From positions 1-11,356 of the forward strand of contig CAZYWJ010000082.1 of NCBI GenBank assembly GCA_964651785.1: 11,356 bases of DNA. The letters are read 5' to 3'. A program made the position numbers and the translations under genes. The notes under the pieces were generated by a model that was not told the DNA's origin, made no database searches, and was given only the letters and a program-made list of their open reading frames with translations. Origin of the DNA: JAKVAV01 sp964651785 (GTDB lineage Bacteria; Bacteroidota; Bacteroidia; Flavobacteriales_D; Cryomorphaceae). Positions 5,925 to 11,356 of this stretch are shown here, piece by piece. How positions within the stretch are numbered: position 1 is the first letter of the stretch; each line of letters opens with the position of its first letter.

Positions 5925-6566
5925 TCACTCGATGCGAACTTTCTCTCCGAGGAATTTTGGTTCGACTCCTATAATCAGGTCTAGCATCATTTTGACTCTG
6001 GCTAGTTTTTCCCTTAGTTGCGTTTTAAACCCATAATTGACACTAACATCCTTGGCATTGAACCCGACCGCGTCGATGTCATTCTTTTGTGCGATATATA
6101 TAGCCCGCTCATTGTGAAATTCCTGTGAGATGACCGTAATTCTATCCTGACCGAAAATCTCTCTACACCTCACAACTGAATCGAGCGTCCTGAAACCTGC
6201 ATAGTCCAAATAAATCTTGCTGGGGGGAACACCGGCATTTATCAAATCCTCTTTAATGGTAGATGGCTCATCATACTCCCTTGAAGAATTATCGCCACTT
6301 ACCAAAATAAAGTCGACTTTATTTGCCTTGTAAAGCTTCACCGCAGCGTCAATCCTGTGTTTGTAGTAAAGGTTTATATGCCCGTTGGACAAGTATTTTC
6401 CGGTACCGAGAAAAAGTCCGACTCGGTTAAATGGGACTTCTTCAGCGGCTAAATAGACTTTATCTTTTGCGGCACGATTCACGGTGAAGTCTGAAACCAT
6501 AATCAGAAAGATTGCTCCTATAAATATAGAAGTAGAAATCAGAGCTATTTTCTTGAGTAGTGTCAT
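5925..6566 (-). CDS. sanA: SanA-like DUF218 (YdcF/SanA family) envelope protein
   Basis: A 213-aa protein with one N-terminal membrane anchor (about 7-25) and a DUF218 domain facing the periplasm. It carries the SanA-subfamily motifs: LGTGKY (53-58), NLYYKHRIDAAVKLY (65-79), VSGDNSSREYDEP (89-101), DYAGFRTLDSVVR (121-133), ISQEFHNERAIYIA (146-159) and DAVGFNAKDV (165-174). In enterobacteria, SanA affects envelope permeability (vancomycin exclusion at high temperature); its biochemical activity is not established. It lies between the T9SS thioredoxin gene (93 bases downstream) and the terminator of the peptidase gene upstream, so it is probably transcribed from its own promoter in 6567-6660, though I find no TAnnTTTG match there. 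Confidence 0.93.
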   Translation of the reverse strand: MTLLKKIALISTSIFIGAIFLIMVSDFTVNRAAKDKVYLAAEEVPFNRVGLFLGTGKYLSNGHINLYYKHRIDAAVKLYKANKVDFILVSGDNSSREYDEPSTIKEDLINAGVPPSKIYLDYAGFRTLDSVVRCREIFGQDRITVISQEFHNERAIYIAQKNDIDAVGFNAKDVSVNYGFKTQLREKLARVKMMLDLIIGVEPKFLGEKVRIE

Positions 6567-6660
6567 ATGCCGTAGAGAGCTATTAAAGAACGTTCAAATC
6601 GGAGGGTTATTTGCTCTGAAATACTTTTCAATTTCGATTAGCTGAATCGAGTCATAAAAT

Positions 6661-6683
6661 AAAAAAAGGCACCTCTCGGTGCC
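6661..6683 (-). terminator. Intrinsic terminator of the C1 peptidase gene
   Basis: On the minus strand the peptidase stop (6692-6690) is followed after 6 bases by GGCACC-GAGA-GGTGCC (6683-6668), a perfect six-pair stem with a GNRA tetraloop, then seven T (6667-6661) and a further AT-rich tract. A second small stem, TCGATT/AATCGA (6634-6650), follows. Confidence 0.88.
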
Positions 6684-6689
6684 CTTCTT

Positions 6690-7892
6690 TTAAAGTCCTA
6701 ATTTCTTCGCGATGTCTTTCGGGATGGCATCTTTATGCAAATAGATGTTCATTGTTTTGAGTTTCACATATGCCTCGCTGGCAAAGAAGTAACCGTCGAG
6801 GTTATTGTATTCGGTACCCCAAGAGTTTTTCACTAAAAAATACTTGTCGCCGTTTTGATCTTCCACGATACCCGTCACCTGCATTCCGTGGTCGTCAGTC
6901 GTTTGCCAGTTGTCAAATTGCTCTTGACGCATCTCTTGATCTACGTCCAATTGCTTCACCGGCGTTTCGAAGGCATTCGAAATTTTGTCTGCACCCGCAT
7001 CGTTAAACTGCGAATTGTCTTTTCCCTTTACATCGATGGTCGATTCATCTTCGGGCAAAATGGCCAATCCTTCACGGAATGCAAAGCCCTTTTCCGATAC
7101 ATCGGCGCCCCAGGCAAAAGAGTATCCGTTCATGACGGACTCTTCCATGATTTTCATCAAGTCTTCCAGTGGTACATTGTAGCTTTCTACATGCAGCCAG
7201 TTGTCGGGAATTTCCAACATGAACTTTTCGTAAAAAGGATGGTGCGTGTAGCTGGTTATCGACACGTAGTCGTCCATATTCAGACCCAAATCTTCCGCGT
7301 AGCTCTTAGGCGTGTAGCGCTTTCCGCGGTATTCAAATTCCGAAGGCACCTCTCCCAAATAGGCTTCCACTACGGCGTCGTATCCTTTTCTCCAACTGGG
7401 GGTCAGGTTTTTCTGTTTGTTTTCAATCACCGCATCCACGTATGATTTGAGGATGATATCCAACTCAGAGTGATTGTGTTTGTCGGTACCGTATTTCAAT
7501 CCGTCGTATACTTCCTCAGGCACGATGCCGTATTTTTCCCAGATATGAGCGATATCTACAAATGCACCACCAGCGCCAAAATTGGTGTGGCCGTGCATCC
7601 GCACATACCGATCTGCTTTTTCTTTATAGGTATTGCTTACCACATACATCTCACTCAGGTTGTGCTCGCCGGCACCCGTTCTGATCAATTCGCTTTCGAA
7701 AAATCCCAATGCGGAAAAACTCCAGCAAGTACCGGTTCTTCCTTGGCTTTGTACGGGTGTGGCTTCAATGTCTTTCACCACGGTGAAGGAATAACCGCTT
7801 TCTGGTTTGATCTTGATTGTTTGGCCATCTTGTGCATTCGCGCTCAAGCCGATGGCGAGAGCCGCAGCACTCAAAGTCAATTTATTTAGCAT
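6690..7892 (-). CDS. Exported C1-family cysteine peptidase (bleomycin hydrolase / aminopeptidase C-like)
   Basis: A 400-aa papain-fold peptidase with signal peptide 1-20 (MLNKLTLSAAALAIGLSANA, cleaved before QDGQ). Catalytic residues are all present: oxyanion Q50 and nucleophile C56 in QSQGRTGTCWSFSALG, H335 in TTDDHGMQVTG, and N356 in KNSWGTEYN. The long insertion between Cys and His and the TGTCWSFS and HGMQVTGI contexts place it with the C1B bleomycin hydrolase/PepC group rather than with classical papains. The intracellular members form hexamers with aminopeptidase activity; here the signal peptide implies a periplasmic or secreted role in peptide breakdown. I chose the ATG at 7892 because the signal peptide begins there; an in-frame GTG at 7940 would put sixteen residues before it. 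The gene is followed by a strong terminator and preceded by the divergent repeat-rich region, so it is monocistronic. Confidence 0.95.
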   Translation of the reverse strand: MLNKLTLSAAALAIGLSANAQDGQTIKIKPESGYSFTVVKDIEATPVQSQGRTGTCWSFSALGFFESELIRTGAGEHNLSEMYVVSNTYKEKADRYVRMHGHTNFGAGGAFVDIAHIWEKYGIVPEEVYDGLKYGTDKHNHSELDIILKSYVDAVIENKQKNLTPSWRKGYDAVVEAYLGEVPSEFEYRGKRYTPKSYAEDLGLNMDDYVSITSYTHHPFYEKFMLEIPDNWLHVESYNVPLEDLMKIMEESVMNGYSFAWGADVSEKGFAFREGLAILPEDESTIDVKGKDNSQFNDAGADKISNAFETPVKQLDVDQEMRQEQFDNWQTTDDHGMQVTGIVEDQNGDKYFLVKNSWGTEYNNLDGYFFASEAYVKLKTMNIYLHKDAIPKDIAKKLGL

Positions 7893-7958
7893 GTATTGTT
7901 TGATTTTTAGAAGGCCTAATTTACGATAATTCCCATGCACGGAGACTGACGTGGGTGT

Positions 7959-7969
7959 GATAAGTTATC
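7959..7969. promoter_or_regulatory. Perfect 11-base palindrome upstream of the C1 peptidase
   Basis: GATAAGTTATC is a palindrome of two 5-base arms around one central base, 66 bases upstream of the peptidase ATG, outside the REP-like array. It could be an operator for a dimeric regulator, but a single site of this size can arise by chance. Confidence 0.2.
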
Positions 7970-8014
7970 TATTTGCCTCGCCTCTTCAAGGCTCAGCCCA
8001 ACTGTTCGCTATCA

Positions 8015-8059
8015 CCCGGAGTTTCAGTCCGGGCTGAAGACCGACGCTCTTTCAGAGCT
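8015..8059 (-). repeat. Inverted full copy of the REP-like unit
   Basis: Read on the minus strand, this is core hairpin AGCTCTGAAAGAGCG, then TCTTCAG, then the second hairpin CCCGGA-loop-TCCGGG (stem 8015-8020 / 8028-8033). It has the same order of parts as the plus-strand unit at 8309-8356, so head-to-head copies exist in this cluster, the arrangement that defines a REPIN. Confidence 0.7.
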
Positions 8060-8308
8060 ATAACTTCTATTCGACATACTTCATGCAAATCTTCAACCCA
8101 TGCGCGTTTCGGTATGCAGGTGAAATAAACGCTCAAGCTCTGAAGGAGCGCTGTTCTTCAACTTGGGACAGCACCATTGTGATAGAATGCCATTCTTCAA
8201 TTTGGGATGTCTCCCGAGATGAGAATAATCACCTACACTTAAGCTCTGAAAGAGCGCTCTTCAAAAACCCTTGGCTCCACTCTGAGACGAAAATGGTCAC
8301 CTAAACCC

Positions 8309-8357
8309 AAGCTCTGAAAGAGCGCTGTTCTTCAGCCCGGGGTGCAAAACCCCGGGT
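8309..8357 (+). repeat. Best-preserved full REP-like unit with two hairpins
   Basis: The core AAGCTCTGAAAGAGCGCT (8309-8326) is followed by GTTCTTCAG and a perfect seven-pair stem CCCGGGG / CCCCGGG (8336-8342 and 8350-8356) with a TGCAAAA loop. This is the reference unit against which the other copies in the spacer were recognised. Confidence 0.75.
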
Positions 8358-8494
8358 AACCGTATTGCATAAAAATAAGCTCTGAAAGAGCGCTGCAATT
8401 GATCCGCCCAAATCGGACTAAACCTTACCTCCTCGTTATTCATTTTTTTTAACAACCCTTCTCCTTTCCAAAACATATCGGCCCGCGGATTGTC

Positions 8495-8502
8495 TATTTT
8501 TG
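8495..8502 (+). promoter_or_regulatory. Bacteroidota -7 box upstream of bshC
   Basis: TATTTTTG is a full match to TAnnTTTG and ends four bases before the bshC ATG at 8507, so the transcript would be leaderless or nearly so. The 100 bases between the last REP-like core and this box (8395-8494) hold an oligo-T run (8444-8451) but no other feature I can name, and no clear -33 element. Confidence 0.5.
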
Positions 8503-8506
8503 CACC

Positions 8507-10120
8507 ATGCCTGTATCAACCCCAGCACCCATCACCATCGATCGTCAATCCATTCCCTATCGGGATACCGGTTTTTTCGGAAAATCCATCCTCGATTACC
8601 TCGATGATGAACCGAAACTCAAACCCTTTTATGGCCGACGTCCCTCAATAGAATCATTTGCGGATCAACTCGCTGACAAAGCAAAAAACTATGGTCATCG
8701 CGACCTTCTGGTAAAGGCATTGATGGATCAATACGCCAAGGCAAAACTCAAATCCGATAGCCTTGAGCTCTTGGCTGATGAAAAAACGTTTACCATAACT
8801 ACAGGCCATCAAGTCTGTTTTTTCACGGGCCCGCTCTATTCATTTTACAAGATCATCTCTACCATTAATACCTGTCGGCAATTAAAGACCGCATACCCCG
8901 ATTACAATTTTGTCCCTGTTTTTTGGATGGCTACCGAAGATCACGATTTCGAAGAGGCCAACCATTTCTTTCTACTCAACGGAAAGATAGAGTGGGAGAG
9001 CGGTCAAGGAGGCGCCGTGGGGCGTATGGACCTCGTCGGGATGGATGAAGTGCTTGAGCTGATGAAAGAAAAGCTCGGAATCGGCTACCGATCAGGTGAG
9101 CTATTGGAAATTTTCAAATCGGCATATTTCAAACATAAAAATGCTGCCGATGCCACCCGCTTCTTGGTGCATCACTTCTTCGGAGATTACGGCGTGGTGA
9201 GTATCGACGGCGATGATCCCGTGCTCAAAGGAATTTGCATTCCGACTTTCGCCAAAGAAATTGTCGATAAGACTTCCTACAAAGCAGTAACGGAAACCAA
9301 TAAGCATTTGGGTGAGCATTATTCATTGCAAGTCACGCCCAGAGAAATCAACCTGTTCTACTTGCACGATCAGTTGCGCGAGCGATTAGTGGAGGATGAT
9401 GGTGGCTATGCCGTACTCAACACATCCATTCGCTTCAGCGCCGAAGAACTAAAGGAAGAGATGGAGCATCACCCCGAGCGATTCAGTCCCAATGTAGTGC
9501 TGCGTCCCCTTTATCAGGAAATGATTTTGCCGAATCTAGCCTACATCGGTGGCGGCGGCGAACTGAATTACTGGTTTCAACTAAAGGGTGTTTTCGAGGA
9601 CTTTAACGTACCCATGCCCGTCTTGATGTTGCGCAACTCGGTGATGGTAATCGATCGCCATTCTTCACGATTGATGGACAAATTGGGCTTGACCCTGAAC
9701 GAACTCTTTCGGAATTCGGCTTTTGAACTCGAACAAGAGCTGGTAAGAGCGGAAAGTGCCGAAGAGCTAAATCTCAAAGAAGCACGCGAGAAGCTGGAGG
9801 CGCTTTTTTTGGAAATGGAAGAAAAACTGCGTCGCGTTGACAAGCTTCTTGAGAGATCGGTACGCAGCGGCTACATGCGCAGTGAGCGCATTCTTCTCAA
9901 CTTGGAGAAAAAGATGCTTCGCGCCGAAAAAAAGAAACACGATATTCTGATCGGGCGCCTAAACAAGTTACACGATGCTTTATTCCCTCGCGAAGGCTTG
10001 CAAGAGCGAAACCTCAACTTTTCCGTTCTCTACGAAGAGTTCGGGGCAGACTTGGTTCCCGTCTTGATTGAAAACTTGGATCCTTTCTCGGCCGAATTTA
10101 CCGTGCTTCGCGTAAAATGA
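8507..10120 (+). CDS. bshC: Bacillithiol biosynthesis cysteine-adding enzyme BshC
   Basis: BshC catalyses the last step of bacillithiol synthesis, joining cysteine to glucosaminyl-malate, in the cytosol. The 537-aa length matches the family. A Rossmann-like core carries the family motifs ITTGHQVCFFTGPLYSFYK (97-115) and VPVFWMATEDHDFEEANHF (136-154). The VVLRPLYQEMILPNLAYIGGGGELNYW region follows (about 331-357), then a long charged coiled coil at about 405-490 (for example LEALFLEMEEKLRRVDKLLE), which mediates dimerisation in the known structure. The ATG at 8507 is preceded by a TAnnTTTG box. Its TGA overlaps the ATG of the epimerase gene by four bases, so the two form an operon. bshA and bshB are not in the window, as is usual in Bacteroidota. 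Confidence 0.95.
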   Translation: MPVSTPAPITIDRQSIPYRDTGFFGKSILDYLDDEPKLKPFYGRRPSIESFADQLADKAKNYGHRDLLVKALMDQYAKAKLKSDSLELLADEKTFTITTGHQVCFFTGPLYSFYKIISTINTCRQLKTAYPDYNFVPVFWMATEDHDFEEANHFFLLNGKIEWESGQGGAVGRMDLVGMDEVLELMKEKLGIGYRSGELLEIFKSAYFKHKNAADATRFLVHHFFGDYGVVSIDGDDPVLKGICIPTFAKEIVDKTSYKAVTETNKHLGEHYSLQVTPREINLFYLHDQLRERLVEDDGGYAVLNTSIRFSAEELKEEMEHHPERFSPNVVLRPLYQEMILPNLAYIGGGGELNYWFQLKGVFEDFNVPMPVLMLRNSVMVIDRHSSRLMDKLGLTLNELFRNSAFELEQELVRAESAEELNLKEAREKLEALFLEMEEKLRRVDKLLERSVRSGYMRSERILLNLEKKMLRAEKKKHDILIGRLNKLHDALFPREGLQERNLNFSVLYEEFGADLVPVLIENLDPFSAEFTVLRVK

Positions 10121-11097
10121 AAATCGAGGCAAAACCGTATCATCTCGAATTCAAGCGGCCTTTTCGCTTGGCCGTTGGTAGCCGCAGCCATACCGATGTG
10201 GTATACATTCACCTTTCGGCAAATGGCTACTCCTCAGTGGGCGAAGCATCTCTACCGCCGTATCTGGGCGAGAGTATCTCATCCGTTTTGGCTTTCGCCA
10301 ATGCTGTGTACGTCGATGAACTCAATCCCGAAAATCTCAGTGAATCAAAGGATTATTTGGATGGAATGCATCCGGGCCACTTTGCCGCCAAGGCGGGAAT
10401 AGAAATGGCTTTGGTTTCGCTTGCCGCGAAAATGAAGGGGCAATCGATTGGTGAGTTGCTAGGCATCACCGATCGGCCTATCGAGACCTCTTATACGATT
10501 GGCATTTCCGATGAGGCGGAATTGAATGAAAAGCTCGAGGAAGCGTCTCCGTTCAAGATTCTTAAGCTCAAACTTGGCTCTTCCGATGACCTGGCCTTAG
10601 TTCGCGCCTTTCGGCAAATGACGAATAAGCCCTTTTCGGTCGATGTAAATCAGGGGTGGACAGATCTCGCGACGTGCATTCCCATCGTAAGACTTTTGGA
10701 AGAGATGAACTGCCTTTTTATCGAACAACCATTTCATGCGACGAACTATTCATTGCATGCGCAGCTCAAGGCCGAAACAGTGCTCCCGATCTTCGCCGAC
10801 GAATCCATAAAGCGAATGGCTGATTTACGCGAACATCATGAAGCCTTCGATGGAGTGGTAGTAAAGCTGATGAAAAGCACGGGACCTCTTGAAGCGATTG
10901 AAATGCTATACGAAGCCAAGAAGCTCGGACTGAAAACCGTCATGGGCTGCATGGCCGAGTCGAGCGTTTCGGTAGCTACCGCACGAGCCTTCGCTCCCTT
11001 AGCTGATTACGCCGATCTGGATGGCCCGTTTCTGATGAAGAATGATCCGTTTGGAATGGTGAGATACGAGCAGGGGAGAGTTGAACTGACAGAATAG
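10117..11097 (+). CDS. Enolase-superfamily dipeptide epimerase (L-Ala-D/L-Glu type)
   Basis: A 326-aa member of the muconate-lactonizing/mandelate-racemase branch, dipeptide epimerase subgroup. The capping N-terminal domain (1-115) starts RPFRLAVGSRSHTDVVYI and contains the GEASLPPYLGES loop (42-53). The barrel holds the K150-L-K152 acid/base pair, metal ligands D176 (DVNQGW), E203 (FIEQP) and D228 (FADES), the opposing catalytic K250 (VVVKLMKSTG), and the C-terminal substrate-binding motif D300-L-D302 (YADLDGPFL) typical of dipeptide epimerases. Characterised relatives epimerise L-Ala-D-Glu from murein to L-Ala-L-Glu during cell-wall recycling; other members act on different dipeptides, so exact specificity is inferred. 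The start overlaps the bshC stop (ATGA). No terminator is evident downstream. Confidence 0.93.
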   Translation: MKIEAKPYHLEFKRPFRLAVGSRSHTDVVYIHLSANGYSSVGEASLPPYLGESISSVLAFANAVYVDELNPENLSESKDYLDGMHPGHFAAKAGIEMALVSLAAKMKGQSIGELLGITDRPIETSYTIGISDEAELNEKLEEASPFKILKLKLGSSDDLALVRAFRQMTNKPFSVDVNQGWTDLATCIPIVRLLEEMNCLFIEQPFHATNYSLHAQLKAETVLPIFADESIKRMADLREHHEAFDGVVVKLMKSTGPLEAIEMLYEAKKLGLKTVMGCMAESSVSVATARAFAPLADYADLDGPFLMKNDPFGMVRYEQGRVELTE

Positions 11098-11116
11098 AGA
11101 TATCATGGTTCAATGG

Positions 11117-11332
11117 CTCACGGATTCCACAGCTTAAAGGACCACCGTGAGAATGAATGCTGCATCTCATCGATCGCGACCGCGATCCTCGGTGTCCTCA
11201 TGTTATCGAACTTTGCCTGTCAATTTTTCTCAGTGAACTCTGCGTTCTCAAATGCGCAAAGCGTTAAAAGGCTCACAGATTTCATGGATAAGCACAGATA
11301 AATGCGATGAATGGCATCAGTGGAAATCCGTG
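11117..11332. repeat. Probable decayed interspersed element with near-identical inverted ends
   Basis: The 259 bases after the epimerase hold no credible gene. CACGGATTCCAC (11119-11130) reappears inverted with one extra base at 11320-11332 (GTGGAAATCCGTG), bounding about 214 bases. A related direct copy, CTCACAGATTTCAT, lies at 11272-11285, followed by CACAGAT again at 11293. Internal palindromes are CTCACGG/CCGTGAG (11117-11123 and 11145-11151) and GATCGC-GACC-GCGATC (11172-11187). The style (CACGGAT, CACAGAT, CTCTGCGTTCTC) resembles dispersed non-coding repeats I recall from environmental bacterial genomes. Neither palindrome is followed by a T tract, so I do not call a terminator. Confidence 0.45.
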
Positions 11333-11356
11333 TAATTCATTAGAAATATTCCCGCC

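Larger units (their letters stand above)
8015..8394 (+). repeat. Cluster of REP/REPIN-like palindromic elements
   Basis: The 614-base divergent spacer between the peptidase and bshC contains the 18-mer AAGCTCTGAAAGAGCGCT at 8241-8258, 8309-8326 and 8377-8394. A copy with one mismatch lies at 8135-8152, and an inverted copy of the core (CGCTCTTTCAGAGCT) at 8045-8059. The core GCTCT-GAA-AGAGC folds into a tight hairpin. It is followed in full units by TTCTTCAG and a second GC-rich hairpin. The last three copies start exactly 68 bases apart. Sequence before the cores is also similar (GGTCACCTAAAC at 8296 and AATCACCTACAC at 8227). Decayed partial copies sit near 8154 and 8193 (TTCTTCAACTTGGGA and TTCTTCAATTTGGGA). 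The form fits non-autonomous elements mobilised by a REP-associated transposase encoded elsewhere; no transposase is in the window. Confidence 0.8.

Noticed and set aside
6855..7445. 196-codon plus-strand open frame
   Set aside because: Fully antisense to the C1 peptidase, whose catalytic motifs prove the minus-strand frame is real; the plus-strand peptide has no domain.
7470..7889. 139-codon plus-strand open frame
   Set aside because: Antisense shadow of the N-terminal half of the peptidase.
8083..8304. Plus-strand open frame of 73 codons
   Set aside because: It lies wholly within the REP-like cluster and its peptide (QALKERCSS, HLSSERALF) is a translation of the repeat core; no ribosomal or promoter signal and no family resemblance.
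8135..8394. CRISPR array
   Set aside because: The repeat core is only 18 bases, the spacing is uneven (106, 68, 68), one copy is inverted, and the sequence between cores contains shared second hairpins rather than unrelated spacers; no cas gene nearby.
11172..11187. GATCGC-GACC-GCGATC hairpin as terminator of the bshC operon
   Set aside because: A perfect six-pair stem, but 75 bases past the stop codon and not followed by a T run; better treated as part of the repeat-like tail.
11113..11301. 62-codon plus-strand open frame after the epimerase
   Set aside because: It overlaps the repeat-like tail, shows no promoter or conserved domain, and its peptide (VNSAFSNAQSVKRLTDF) looks like translated dispersed repeat.
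1..11356. tRNA, rRNA, phage defence or toxin-antitoxin genes
   Set aside because: None recognised by reading all spacers over about 80 bases and all gene products; the identified genes are metabolic, envelope or secretory.

Overview
The window looks like a piece of a Bacteroidota genome, most probably a flavobacterial-type marine or environmental lineage assembled from short reads. The evidence is a type IX secretion (T9SS) C-terminal sorting domain, a choice-of-anchor L surface protein, a BshC bacillithiol enzyme, a Cys-free HemB, and TAnnTTTG promoter boxes immediately before two start codons. A run of exactly 100 N marks a scaffold gap. Almost everything here is recognisable chromosomal gene content. 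I do not see a convincing new multi-gene system, and the less ordinary material is mostly non-coding.

Layout: positions 1-7892 are entirely minus-strand. Reading in the direction of transcription: an exported C1 (bleomycin-hydrolase-like) peptidase (7892-6690) with a clear intrinsic terminator; a SanA/DUF218 envelope protein (6566-5925); a secreted thioredoxin-fold CxxC protein with a T9SS tail (5831-5058); an assembly gap flanked by identical 55-bp copies (4783-4992); a DUF1622 membrane protein (4733-4368); a tightly packed operon yidD - His-rich lipoprotein - hemB - ACMSD (4221-1516), whose genes overlap or are 1 base apart; then a 180-bp spacer holding two interlocked inverted repeats; and a pair made of a small exported protein (1335-1000) and a choice-of-anchor L protein that runs off the left edge (973-1).

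A 614-bp divergent intergenic region (7893-8506) carries several copies of a palindromic REP/REPIN-like element. To its right, on the plus strand, bshC (8507-10120) overlaps by 4 bases a dipeptide (L-Ala-D/L-Glu type) epimerase gene (10117-11097). The last 259 bases have no credible gene but look like a decayed interspersed repeat bounded by near-identical inverted ends.

Functionally, the yidD operon joins inner-membrane protein insertion, haem synthesis (porphobilinogen synthase) and the decarboxylase branch point of tryptophan/kynurenine degradation. The bshC pair joins low-molecular-weight thiol synthesis and probable murein-peptide recycling. I see no strong functional logic beyond co-transcription in either case. 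The remaining genes are envelope or secreted proteins.
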